Shown: positions 21,793-33,261 of the stretch, in pieces | How the letters are laid out: each line of letters opens with the position of its first letter | Position numbering within the stretch: position 1 is the first letter of the stretch | Notes under the pieces: model-generated | Databases searched by the model: none | What the model saw: only the letters and a program-made list of their open reading frames with translations | Told to the model about the DNA's origin: nothing | Position numbers and translations under genes: made by a program | NCBI GenBank assembly: GCA_023974075.1 | Contig: CM043788.1 | Span: 24,153,412 to 24,217,411, forward strand | Direction: 5' to 3' | Origin: Chaenocephalus aceratus | Lineage: Eukaryota; Chordata; Actinopteri; Perciformes; Channichthyidae | DNA length: 64,000 nucleotides

Positions 21793-22944
21793 CCTGTGTC
21801 CACCAGTGCAGCGCAGGGCACCCCTTCCACATCGACAGGGACATAGCAGGAGTCCCCACCAGCTCGGCCCACCGCGACGACAGGCTCCACGCCTGTGCTG
21901 TCTTCTTCTTCAGGAGGGCGTAGAGTCTGGCTCCCCCGGCTGTGCTGTCGGGCTCCTTCCTCGGATGTCTGAGTCGGTGGCAATAGAGCTGTGGTTTGGT
22001 TGGGGAGTCTTTGGGCTTGGTTCCACATATTCTCCTTTATGCGGGCCCCCCGTCGTTTCCCTGGGCCCGGGGTGCCTTTGGGCAGTCTCTGACCAAATGT
22101 CCTGGCTGACCACACCCCCAGCAGACCCTGGTACTTGGTCTGTGTGTTGGCTGCAGAGAAACAGCCCTTATCATTTCCGTCATCTCGGTAACCCATGCAG
22201 CTCCACTCCACACGTTCTCTCTCTCCACAGCCATCTCCAAGGCCGCCTGCAAAGACTGTGGATGCTGCAGCTGTACCTCGACCCTCAAGTCTGCAGGGCG
22301 GAGAGCCCTGATGAATTGATCACGTGCCAGCTCACTCTGCACTCCGGGTGGCATGTGTGCATACGCCCGCCGCGTCGGGCTCTCCACGTTGTTAGCCAAC
22401 GCACGCAGCGTCTCTCCAAACTCCCTACAGCGGTTACTCAACTCGTTCCGGAGCAGCTCTGGCGGGAAACACTGTCCAAACCGCCTCTTCAAAGCCCCCG
22501 CTAACGCTTCATAGCTGAGTCGGTCCACAGGGCTAAGTAGTAGCAGACATGAAAGAGCCTCGTCTGTGAGGCACAAAGCAGTAGTGCTTTAGTCTCTATT
22601 GACCACCCCCCGGCATGTGCAAGTAGCTCAAATTGGGCATGGAAAGCCTCCCAGTCTGCCTTACCCGAGTATTTGGGTGTTTTCACGGACCCGGCGGCGG
22701 CTGCTGCTGGTTGATGGGCGCCGCCATTGTTGTTTACATCCAGCTTGGAAATGGCGCGAAATGGCGCTGAAGACGGCGACATTCCCGCGTCTCTAGCCAT
22801 CTTCACCGCCGACTCTCTCAGGCGCTCTCTCGCCTCCCGTGCACTCATGAACTCTCTATTCATGTCCTTCGACCACCCGCATGCTCCATCTTCCTCTTCA
22901 TCACTACTTTCCTGCTTCACTCCCATCTTGCTGAACTTTTCCAT
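21793..22944 (-). pseudogene. Ty3/gypsy gag and protease N-terminus
   Basis: The first frame starts MEKFSKMGVKQESSDEEEDG (22944) and includes KTPKYSGKADWEAFHAQFEL; after a frameshift near 22560 gag continues (22576-22037) with LSYEALAGALKRRFGQCFP and the zinc knuckle CWGCGQPGHLVRDC. A further frame shift leads to VEGVPCAALVDTGST, the protease active site (DTG), cut by the hAT element. Gag packages the RNA; the knuckle is its nucleocapsid part. Confidence 0.88.
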
Positions 22945-23021
22945 CTCCGCTAGCTTCCCGGCTAGCTCCGTGACGCAGTTACGGACTCCCGTCAGGATAG
23001 ACGTCCTCCGTTCGAAAAGTC

Positions 23022-23035
23022 ACTTCTGACACCAA
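23022..23035 (-). other. Primer binding site of the gypsy element
   Basis: Minus strand TGGTGTCAGAAGTG lies next to the end of the 5' LTR, where tRNA priming occurs. The sequence is compatible with a tRNA-Leu 3' end; the tRNA identity is my inference. Confidence 0.6.
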
Positions 23036-23336
23036 TGTAACGTTCACAAGGTGAGTCGGAAACAGGCTTCTCGTTATTAGGCTTTAATAACTCTTGTTCT
23101 TTACAGATGATCACAGGTACATGTACACTTTGTGGGTTCTACCTCACACTAACCTAACTCCTACCCCTACACATATATATATAGCAGTGTCTACGTCACA
23201 ACTCCCCGCCCTCCCCCGTCCGCTCCCCAAACCACAGGCCCGCACCCCAACCAGCATCACTGTGCAGCTCCATGATTGGCAGAGAGACGGGGGATGCCTG
23301 AGTGACACCCTGGACATCCTATGTAGGGTCGCTACA
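23036..23336 (-). repeat. 5' LTR of the gypsy element
   Basis: A 301-bp segment bounded on the plus strand by TGTAACG and CGCTACA, giving the TG...CA ends of an LTR, next to the primer site. No second LTR exists because the 3' part of the element is gone, so the boundary cannot be confirmed by comparison. Confidence 0.65.
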
Positions 23337-23339
23337 GTA

Positions 23340-24639
<1,300 letters not shown>

Positions 24640-24640
<1 letters not shown>

Positions 24641-25190
24641 TTCCCGCGCCCATGCTCCCACCTGTCGAGTATGGCTGTACTGAGGTGTTTTTCCTCCGGA
24701 GACGTCGCGAAGAGACGGAGTGGCTCCACCTGTTGCTGCATGCGATCTGCGATTTGCGGAGGCCTGCTCGTCGCGAAGAGACGGAGCGGCTCCACCTGTT
24801 GCTGCCTGCGATCTGCGATCTACGGAGGCCTGCTCCCACCTGTAGAATACGGCTGTACTGGAGAGGTTTTTACCCCGGAGTCGTCGCGGAGAGACGGAGT
24901 GGATCCACGCTTCGGGCTTGGCCTGCTTCCACCGGGCGTGTGCTGCTGTGCGGAGGAGGATTTTACCACCGCTGGGGCCTGCTTTCCACCTGTCCTGGTT
25001 CTGCTGTTGCAGAGGCCTGCTTTCACCCCGGGGATACCACGGAGGGACCGGAGCGCTTCCACGCTGCTGTTTTCGCCTGTCCTTTGCTGCTGTGCTGATT
25101 TTGCTCCAGGAACATCGCGGATACTGTGTGCTGGTCTGGAAAAATGGCCCATATCGGGATTCTGCTGTGCCTGTTAACTGTTTTGGACTA
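24640..25190 (+). repeat. Degenerate GC-rich tandem repeat, possible LINE 5' UTR
   Basis: Diverged units contain GTCGCGAAGAGACGGAG, GGCTCCACCTGTTGCTGC and CACCTGTAGAATACGGCTG. Two units of about 64 bp adjoin near 24700-24830, and longer, weaker units follow. The absence of stops in several frames reflects repetition and GC content. It lies upstream of a LINE on the same strand, so it may be that element's tandem 5' UTR; this is inference. Confidence 0.5.
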
Positions 25191-25198
25191 CTACCTCC

Positions 25199-25772
25199 TT
25201 CACACCAACGGTGTTTCGGGGCCGGTTCGGAGCTGGAGCTTGAAAAGCACCGGGTTTTCCTCTTCACACCGCAGCGGAGCAGCCTCTTAGCTCCGGAATC
25301 CGGTTCGTTTCAAGCACCAAAACATTGTCCGGCCAGAGCAAAAGCACCACATACGTCACGCTTACGTTGAGGCGGGGGCAGGGCGGGATCAACTCCTGAA
25401 CAACAACAAGAAGCCCGCGTTTTATCCAGCTTGTACACAACGATGGAGAAACTTAACAAGCAGCAGTGGTCCACTGAAGAGACCAGCTACCTACTGGGAA
25501 TCTGGTCTTCCGAAGAGGTACAGAGGAAGCTGGAGCACAATCGGCCATTGTTGTTGTTGTCGGTGTCAGATGTGAGGGGTTTCCGCGCGGTTTGGCTTTA
25601 TGAAGCAGGCACGCAAACGGTTACGTCATGACGCAAATGATGACGCAATGACGCAGCACCAGTCGGACTCTGGGCGGTGTGAAAAGAGCCTCCGCTAAAC
25701 CGAAGAACCGGTTCTGAACCTGAAAAGCTCTAGCACGGAGCTTGAACCGGAGTTGCGTTGGTGTGAATGAGG
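25199..25772 (+). mobile_element. Harbinger-like element remnant with Myb/SANT ORF
   Basis: The inverted ends TTCACACCAACG (25199) and CGTTGGTGTGAA (ending about 25769) enclose related subterminal sequence (GAGCTTGAAAAGC against CTGAAAAGCTC). It shares motifs with 4440-4660. It holds a Myb/SANT ORF, the accessory DNA-binding protein of PIF/Harbinger elements. A 3-bp TSD could not be confirmed. Confidence 0.5.
25443..25631 (+). pseudogene. Myb/SANT-like domain, N-terminal fragment
   Basis: Starts MEKLNKQQWSTEETSYLLGI and continues WSSEEVQRKLEH. The spaced Trp residues and acidic TEET match the first helix of the Myb/SANT-like DNA-binding domain of Harbinger accessory proteins. After about 35 residues the similarity is lost, so the domain is incomplete. 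Confidence 0.6.
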
Positions 25773-25879
25773 TATACGAGAAGATCTCTAGTCATTCTGA
25801 GAAGTCTACTGATTTCAGGTCTGTTCTGCCACCCGCAGTGGGCATCCCCTGCAAAGGTTCGGATGTGTTGCTCAAACAA

Positions 25880-26155
25880 TTACCGGTTGCCTTGTCACAG
25901 ACATTCTGCTCGACAAAATATGTTTGTCTTTTTTGTTTTCCTGCGAGGATGGTTCTTCAGGACTGCTTCTTAAGCTCAAATCACACTCTCGCAGACTTTT
26001 CCGGTGTTTCTAAATTAGATGACAATGTATGTGTGTCGTTTAAGAGGAAAATATGCCTGTTTTTGTTGTTGTTATTACTGTCAGGAAATGTACAACCTAA
26101 CCCTGGTCCGCCCAGTAGTAGTAGTCAGATCGCTACTCCTGCTGATTTGAGCTAG
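25880..26155 (+). pseudogene. LINE leader with 2A-like NPGP motif
   Basis: This frame encodes a hydrophobic run (ICLFLLLLLLSG) followed by NVQPNPGP. 2A-like sequences (consensus D-V/I-E-x-N-P-G-P) are known at the N-terminus of some LINE proteins, where they act in ribosome skipping or as a signal sequence. Here D is N and E is Q, so skipping activity is doubtful. A stop follows 15 codons later and the endonuclease continues in another frame. Confidence 0.6.
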
Positions 26156-26162
26156 GTCTGGG

Positions 26163-26963
26163 TTGGGTTTCATCCACTTGAATGTGCGCAGTCTGTTAGG
26201 TAAACTAGATTTTGTCCGTATCTGGGTGAGCTCGACTGACGCTGACGTCATTGTTTTATCAGAAACATGGCTAAACAAATCTATTTTGGCCTCTGACATT
26301 GCCTTAAATGGTTTTAATGTGTATCGTACCGACCGGCCTAATAAAGGTGGTGGCGTTGCCATTTATGTTAAGAATAAGTTCAGTGTAACCACATTAGTTT
26401 CCAAATCGATCAGTAAGCAATTTGAATTTTTAGCCATAAATCTAGAAGTGGCAAAGGGTCAACAGGTCATGGTAGTGAGTTGTTACATACCCCCCTCAGC
26501 TGTCAAAGACTCCTTGTCTTCACTAGCAAATCTTTTATCACAACTAGACTACAAGGAAATAGTGCTACTTGGAGATTTTAACTGGGACTGGTTAACTGCA
26601 GTGTCAGAGGATTTTAAAAACCTTTTTATCTCTTTAAATGTTACTCAGATTGTTGACAGTCCTACTCGCCCTAACATTAAGTCCCCTAATAAATCCTCCC
26701 TAATTGATCTCATTTTAACTAATGTTCCCCATAAATATTCATCTCTGGGAGTATTTGCAAATGATCTGAGTGATCACTGTGTTGTAGCCACAATTAGGGA
26801 CACTAAGGTCCAAAAGGTTAAACCTCGCATTATCATTAAGAGAGACAAAAAACATTTTGTGGAGCAGGGTTTTGTGCATGATCTGTTTGATTTTGATTGG
26901 GGTAAAATCGATCTGTGTGCTGATGTAGAAACCGCATGGTCTTATTTTTATGGAGATCATTGA
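26163..26963 (+). pseudogene. LINE apurinic endonuclease domain
   Basis: The open frame contains the endonuclease motif set in order: FIHLNVRSL (Asn), VLSETWLN (Glu), VVSCYIPPS, VLLGDFNWDW (Asp and Asn), SLIDLILTN and DLSDHCVV (Asp-His). All catalytic residues look present. This domain nicks target DNA to prime reverse transcription. Coding continues past the stop in the disrupted region leading to the MITE at 26982. Confidence 0.9.
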
Positions 26964-26981
26964 TAGACATGCACCCCTGCG

Positions 26982-27397
26982 CAGAGTTGGGTGTAACGCG
27001 TTACACTTTGTCGGTAACGGAGTAGTGTAACGCGCTACTTTTATAATTCAGTAATCACACTACAGTTATTAACATTGCCAGGACACTAACACGCAGGAAA
27101 ACACGCTGACGCAACAGCGTGAGCAGAGATAGACTGCGCAAAATATACAGATAGCAGGAGACAGAGGACAGCCACGGTCAGAGAGGAAAACATTCAGGAT
27201 CTGGATCAGTCTTATGCGACAATGGAAACTGAACTAAAGAGAACATTTGAAACTTTAGCAGTCTGCGTGATCTGCCTGCAGGGAGGGGCGGGCCGGCCCT
27301 GCGAGTAAAGTAACGAGTAACGTAACGAATTACTTTATGTAGAGAGTAACGAAGTAGTGTAATATATTACTTTTTTTTAGTAACGTCCCCATCTCTG
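26982..27397. mobile_element. hAT MITE with 8-bp TSD inside the LINE
   Basis: Ends CAGAGTTGGG and CCCATCTCTG flanked by CCCCTGCG copies (26974-26981, 27398-27405). Subterminal TAACGCGTTAC repeats resemble the ends of the element at 31801-32824. 416 bp, non-coding. Confidence 0.88.
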
Positions 27398-27405
27398 CCC
27401 CTGCG

Positions 27406-29422
27406 TACATTTAGAGTAAAGGGACGAGACAATCCTTGGTTTTCTACTAATCTGTCCAGTCTCCTTCATGAGAGAATCAAGGCCTGGGCAAAGGCTAGGA
27501 AATCAGGCTCAGAGGTAGAATGGCTGCATTTTAGGCAGCTAAGAAATAGCTTCACTTCACATATCAAAAGTGCTAAATCAAAGTACTATCTGTCAGTAAC
27601 CACAAAGAATCTGAATAATCCTGGAAAATGTTGGAAAGCCATTACATCGTTATCCACCAGCGATATCCGTAATGAGCTACCTCAGCATTACCACAGCATC
27701 TGGCTCTATATCGGACAGGGCTACTATACTAAATTGCTTTAATGAGCATGTTGTGTCCTGTGGTTCTCTATTTGATTCTGTCACTAACTCTGCTTCTGTG
27801 AACACTACAGTATGTGACTCTGAAAAACGTGTGGTGGAAAACCCTTTTAGTTTTACCCCTTTTACTGTTGATGTTGTTTGTGAAGCTTTAACCAAGTTAG
27901 ATCCTAAGAAACCGGTTGGCCCGGACAACGTAGAACCTTTCTTTTTAAAGATAGCTGCAGATTTTATTGCTCCACCTCTCACTACTCTTTTTAACCTCTC
28001 CCTCAGCACTAACACAATTCCAAAATTGTGGAAGTCAGCGTATGTCCTGCCTTTGCTAAAAGGAGGGGAGGCCACCTTATTAAATAACTATAGGCCAACC
28101 TCTAAGTTGTCAGTTCTGGCTAAGGTTCTTGAACGCTTAGTGAGTGAACAGGTAAAGGTGTTTTTATGTACAAATGACATCCTGTCTAAACATTAGTCAG
28201 GCTTCAGAAAGCAACACAGCACCATCACTGCCACAATGAAAGTTGTGAATGATGTGGCGAGTATTTTAGATAATAAGCAGAGTTGTGCAGATTTATTTAT
28301 TGACCTTTCAAAAGCGTTTGACACCGTCGATCATCACATTTTAAAGCAGAGGCTAGCCAGTATAGGCATGTCCAGCCATGCAGTAGGGTGGTTTGTAAAC
28401 TACCTCTCTGAAAAGTCCCAATGTGTTCATTTTGAAGGGCTGTCTTCTGAGTGGTTGAACATTTCAAATGGTGTTCCACAAGGTTCTGTTTTAGGTCCAC
28501 TTTTATTCTCCATCTACATCAACAGTTTAGGTGAAAATGTGGATGAAGGTATACTTTACATTTTTATGCGGATGATACCGTGATGTACTGTGCAGGTCCC
28601 TCCATTAAGGAGGCTGGTGTTAAATTACAGGCTGTTTTTAACATTATTCAGACTCAGATCTCTGAATTAAAGCTTATTTTAAATGTTGAGAAAACCAAGG
28701 TAATGCTCTTTTCTAAAGCTAAAAAGACACCAGAGCCTGTTTTAGATATTGTAACTACGCAAGGAATAAAACTTGAAGTGGTTACCTGTTACAAATACCT
28801 TGGTATCTGGCTTGATGATTGTCTCACTTTTAAACTTCATGTCAATAACCTGCTTAAAAAGCTGAGGGTTAGGCTAGGTTTCTTCGACAGGAACAAGTCC
28901 TGTTTCTCGCTTGAGGCCAGGAAAAGGCTAGTCACTGTGACCTTTTTACCTGTGCTGGACTATGGTGATTTGATGTATATGAATGCACCTGTTAATTGCC
29001 TGGTCAAGTTAGATGCTGCGTATCACAGTGCACTAAGATTTGTGACAAACTGTAAAGCATTAACCCATCACTGTACCCTGTATGCAAGGGCTGGTTTGCT
29101 TTCACTAACTGTACGGAGGCTCAGTCACTGGTACATTTTTATATACAAAGCCATGTTAGGGAAACTTCCATCTTATATCTGCTCCCTGATCTCACGGAAA
29201 ATTGTAAGTGGCTACTGCCTGAGATTGAATGTTGTGGTTTTATTAAATGTGCCAACTGCTAGGACTGTCTTAGGGAAGACAGCTTTTAGATGTGCAGCTG
29301 CTCTGTCTTGGAATAGTCTGCAAATTAAATGGAAACTGAACAATCTGGTGCCACTAAATGTTTTTAAAGCTCGGTTGGATGCTAGTCAATCGGAAGCTAT
29401 TGGTACCTGTTTATGTGGATAA
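27406..29422 (+). pseudogene. LINE reverse transcriptase and C-terminal region
   Basis: RT motifs are spread over three frames: DPKKPVGPDNVEPFFLK and LLNNYRPTSKLSVLAKVLER (27672-28193, then TAG), DLSKAFDTVDHHILKQRL and [20 protein letters not shown] (28236-28550), then FYADDTVMY and LNVEKTKVMLFSK with YKYLGIWLDDCLTF (to 29422). YADD is the catalytic box. The stop interrupts what is usually LSKHQSGFRK. The tail frame to 29422 is long and intact. Confidence 0.9.
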
Positions 29423-29567
29423 TTATGTAAATCATGCTGTATGATGTCCTTTTGTTGTTCTATTTATGTTTTTATGTTTCATGTGGAACTACTTGAGCAG
29501 GTCTCCCTTGAAAAAGAGATCAATGATCTCAATGGGATTTATCTGTATAAATAAAGGTTTGAAATGA

Positions 29568-30516
29568 AATGAGCGGCTCACTCCTCTGGAAATGGAGCGC
29601 TTCAATGCCAAAAACACCATGACCATGATCTACAAGTCGCTCACTAAGAGTATTCTCACATTTAACTAGTAATATGATTACTTTATGAGTAATATCTCAT
29701 TTTTACGCCTTTGGGCAGTTCAATGCTATCTCAGCAATGCTTGAGGAATCTTCCCCACATTTAGCTTAAACATCCACTTGGACTCAAGTTTAACCTGATT
29801 TAATTTAAGGTTCATAGGACAAGGTCAATGTGTCCGCACAAAACATGTTGTGGGCCATAACTTAAGCACTCTTATGCTAATTACAATTTCCCACAAATGT
29901 GTTTTAGGATGAAATGAAGAAGCAATTACATTGGTGGAGGCATACAGGCAGTTTATGTGTGTATTCATTTTTTAGTAATACTTATTATTGGACGAAAGTA
30001 ATGTTTTGCTTAAATGTGCACGTTGTTTAAGTATTACCCTTAACTTTATCTGAAACTAATATGAAACTTGCAGATTCCTAATACCTGGATATCTTCCAAA
30101 GTTACAATCTGTTTCAGTATCACAATTCCCTGGACTGTCTTTCCTATTGTAACATATATGAATATTCACCAACCTGTATCTGACTTGAACTTCCAGTCTC
30201 ATACATGTTTTACATAACTACTTGCAAATTCCCTTATCCATAGCTTTCGTACTAATATCTGTGATAACTCCATCCCTCCTGCAGCGCTGAATTCAGATCT
30301 CAGATCTCCCAAACCGTCCATCTAATTTCTCATCCATTAATCTGGATCCTGAGTGCTCACCATATTCTATTAGCTTTTATGATCCAAATACTTCTTCTCG
30401 CCTTGATTTCTAAGCTTTATCCTGAACTTTCTCACAATCTCACCAAAACAAATCCCTCTATTCATGCCATCTTAAAACTATCCCACTCATCCTTTCATTC
30501 GCTAGCCCCTAACTTT
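29568..30516. other. No gene seen
   Basis: AT-rich, non-coding DNA between the LINE tail and the LTR element; no ORF with recognisable motif. Confidence 0.5.
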
Positions 30517-30521
30517 ACTGT

Positions 30522-30911
30522 TGTTACGTTGCCTTTTAGATCCAGGGGCACAAAGGGAAGTAACAGCACGAAAAAATAACCGGCCGAGAGAAACAGGAGA
30601 GGAAACTGAACTCCGAAGCCATAAGCAGGTCTTTTAATTAACAAAAAGAAAAAGGGCTCACCAGCCAACTTGCAAAACAAATCTAGATACAAAAATATAT
30701 ACTGGAGACATGGACACCACGCTGCACACATCCAGCAAGGGGAGAAGGAGAGAGCGACCGCAACCTTCCTCATGTCCTATATGGAGGCCCTCATTGGAGA
30801 TTAGGAGCACCTGGGGAGAGGCTGCACCTGAGGACAATCAGGCTGCACCTGGGGAAATCAGGGGGAGAGAGAAAAACACATACACCCACACAAACACTAC
30901 GGCACGTAACA
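30522..30911 (-). repeat. 3' LTR of the Gmr1-like element
   Basis: Plus-strand ends TGTTACG and CGTAACA form a 7-bp inverted terminal repeat. 390 bp, nearly identical to 35977-36356 over shared length. A run of eight C at 30912-30919 (G on the element strand) is the polypurine tract beside it. Confidence 0.92.
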
Positions 30912-30965
30912 CCCCCCCCATAAAACCAAACAGGTGTTTGGCCACAGTTACCAGGAACACTCAAC

Positions 30966-31331
30966 CTATTGTGAAACCTCACCCACGGGACAGTACATCG
31001 GCCACCACATTATCCGCTCCCTCTTCTCTAGGTGACAACGATACGCATGTTGCTTAACTGGATGAGCATTTCCAACATCAATGTCATTCTTTAACACATT
31101 AGTGCTCGATGGCACATCACCAAATAGGGTCAGGTGAGCATGAACCAAGCCGACTACGTCGCCTCTCTGGTTTTCTGGAAGATACGCCAGGTTAGACTCT
31201 AAGCTCAACATAAACTCAGAGTTCGATAACCTACCACACTGCTGACCACCAGAAGGCACTATCAAATCATCCTCAACCATCGACACTGCACAGGCTAGGG
31301 AAGTGGCTACGCTGGGAACAGCAGTCTTCAC
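30966..31331 (-). pseudogene. RT N-terminal remnant
   Basis: Encodes LTLFGDVPSSTNVLKNDIDV and HPVKQHAYRC, the segment that leads into RT in this element class, after which the reading stops (EVSQ, stop) 55 bp before the polypurine tract. RT fingers, palm with YxDD and RNase H are all missing, so the element cannot copy itself without help. Confidence 0.75.
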
Positions 31332-31792
31332 AGTGCCTTACTGCTTCCCCTGGGAAGCTTCCCTGGCATGATAGGACTTGAGCATGTTAACATGGCACAA
31401 CCTTGTTTTTCTCCTACGCTCAGGTGTGTCAATGATGTAGTTTGTGTCAGACACTTGCCTTACAACCACATATACGGGCCTGAGAAACATGCGTTGAGGG
31501 CAGATCCGGGTGTAGGCAGCAACACCAGCACCTGCTCACCAGGCTGAAACTGCCGCTGAACTGCTCTCCTATCGTACCTGTTCTTCATGCTTTCCTGCGA
31601 AGATGCAAGAGCTTCCCTTGCTAGCTTAGTCACCTTTTGTAAACGCTCACGACACTCGGACACAAACTTCTTCACATCAGTTTTCGGAAAGGACTCGGAC
31701 ATCAATTTATCTTTTAGCATCTTTAGTGAGCCACGCACATTGTGCCCAAACACTAGTTCAGCTGGGCTAAACCCAATAGACTCCTGCTGTGC
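31331..31792 (-). pseudogene. Integrase C-terminal region with GPY-type module
   Basis: Contains KFVSECRERLQKVTKLAREA, MKNRYDRRAVQRQFQPGEQV and LVLLPTPGSALNACFSGPY, a GPF/Y module typical of Ty3 and retroviral integrase C-termini. A frame change follows and further sequence (DTNYIIDTPERRRK) continues toward 31331. The upstream end is the TSD of the hAT element at 31801. Confidence 0.8.
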
Positions 31793-31800
31793 GTCACGAA

Positions 31801-32824
31801 CAGTGTTGGGACTAACGCGTTACTGTAACGCCGTTATTTTTGGCAGTAACTAGTACTCTAACGCATTACTTTTTAAATTCAGTAACTCAGTTACCGTTAC
31901 TACATGGTGCGTTACTCCGTTACTGCGTTAGTTTTTTTATATAGTCAACAGCCAGGTGAACAGAGATGAGAACTGTACTTAAGTACAGTACTTGAGTAAA
32001 TGTACTTAGATACTTCCTGTGTCACATGCGGAGATGCGCTGTGGGCGTGTTTGTGTTGTTTACTAACAAGACTGTCATGGCGGCGGCGGAGCTCAAGTCT
32101 AGTTTCTCCACCTGGAGATATTCTCACTATTTCACTTTTGTCGAGCACAAAGAAAAGAACGTTTTAGTTAAATGTAAGTTGTGTCCTGGCGGGTCAAAGA
32201 TCCTATCTACTGCCCAAACCAGTCATTCAAATCTCTTAAAACATCTGCAAAAACAACATGCTGGGACGAAGCTAGTAGCTAACACCACAGAGACTCAGCC
32301 GACGCCACTCCACCTCCACCTGCACCTAAGCAACAGCGGCTGGATTTTAACCAAGGGACTGCGCTAGCCAGGGAAAAGTCGATAAAGCCATTGCACGGTA
32401 TGTTGTAGAACACATGCAGGCTATTGCTACAGTGGAGTCACCCGCTTTCAGGGAGCTAGTTAGCATGATAGCATGTCCGGGCGGCACACGGCATATGAAA
32501 CGGAACACTTTTTCCAACTACCTGGAGAAAGAATATACAAAAATGTAAAGCCAGCTAATATCGATGCTATCCAGATTGCATATAATGCATGTCAAGTTGA
32601 TCAACAGATTGTATTATTCTCCAATGCAATAACAGTACTGAAATGAAGGCTATAAGGGCATTAATATAATGGGAGCCCTTTTTTTAAGTAACTAAAACGT
32701 TACTTTTCACAGTAACGCATTACTTTTTGGTGTAAGTAATCAGTAAAGTAACTGAGTTACTTTTGAAATGAAGTAACTAGTAATGGTAACTAGTTACTGG
32801 TTTTCAGTAACTAGCACAACACTG
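31801..32824 (+). mobile_element. hAT element with BED ORF, 8-bp TSD, inside integrase
   Basis: Ends CAGTGTTGGGACTAAC and AACACTG with perfect GTCACGAA duplications (31793-31800, 32825-32832). Subterminal TAACGCGTTAC motifs link it to the MITE at 26982. A BED-finger exon on the plus strand shows it derives from an autonomous hAT; the catalytic domain is deleted. Confidence 0.92.
32071..32550 (+). pseudogene. hAT transposase BED-finger fragment
   Basis: Starting near an in-frame ATG (MAAAELKSSFSTWRYSHY), it encodes the BED finger FVEHKEKNVLVKCKLCPGG followed by SNLLKHLQKQH, with C-x2-C and H-x4-H ligands. After a frameshift near 32320 a further transposase segment can be read (AFRELVSMIACPGG, SNYLEKEYTKM) before a stop. 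The hAT catalytic domain is absent. It lies on the strand opposite to the host retrotransposon. Confidence 0.75.
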
Positions 32825-32832
32825 GTCACGAA

Positions 32833-33261
32833 TAGCAAATAATACGAAAGGAACACCCTCATCCAGTCCCTGCCTGTGTCATGGCAGTATTTACCAAGCA
32901 TCGACTTCAATGTCTGATGCCAACGCTCAAGTGCCCCTTGTGACTCTTGATGGTAGGCACTAGATACTGGATGGTAGGCACTAGATACTGAATGGGAAAC
33001 ACCCAATGACTGCAAGGTTTGCCTAAAGATCTTGGAAAGAAAGTTAGTTCCCTGATCAGTCTGCACAACCTTCGGCAACCCAAAGGTGGTAAAAAACTTG
33101 GTCAGTGCTTTAATGATGGCGGGTGCAGTGATTTTACGCAAAGGGATGGCCTCAGGGAAACGGGTTGATACACACATCACCGTCAGCAAAAACTGATTAC
33201 CTGCCTTGGTCTTCGGCAATGGACCGACAGTCAGCAATGATGTGGTCAAAAGGCTCGCCAA
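32833..33261 (-). pseudogene. Integrase catalytic core
   Basis: Encodes GPLPKTKAGNQFLLTVMC, STRFPEAIPL, VVQTDQGTNFLSKIF (second catalytic Asp) and YHQESQGALERWHQTLKSML (catalytic Glu). The first Asp lies in the neighbouring frame (IIADC), so a frameshift separates it. A 21-bp tandem duplication at about 32952-32993 inserts a second HPVSSAY just before the Glu motif. The core catalyses DNA strand transfer. Confidence 0.85.

Larger units (their letters stand above)
17395..23336 (-). mobile_element. Ty3/gypsy LTR retrotransposon, 3'-truncated and twice interrupted
   Basis: On the minus strand the order is LTR (23336-23036), tRNA primer site, gag with zinc knuckle, DTG protease, then RT ending within the RT-RNase H linker at about 17400. 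RNase H, integrase and the 3' LTR are missing. Two hAT elements, each with perfect 8-bp TSDs, lie in it (18687-20377 and 20704-21784). Gag and pol frames also contain frameshifts, so this is a dead copy. Confidence 0.9.
25773..29567 (+). mobile_element. CR1/L2-group LINE, broken
   Basis: Order is a leader with a 2A-like motif, AP endonuclease, a MITE insertion, RT and a C-terminal domain. The 3' UTR has AGAGATCAATGATCTCAATG and ends AATAAAGGTTTGAAATGAAATG. The lesions are a frame break at about 26155, a hAT MITE at 26982, a frame break near 27690, an in-frame TAG at 28194 and a frame break near 28555. Clade placement rests on motif and tail recall; Rex1/Babar or L2 are the candidates. Confidence 0.8.

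Noticed and set aside
21806..22504. A 232-codon plus-strand ORF
   Set aside because: It is antisense to the gypsy gag frames, which carry the recognisable zinc knuckle.
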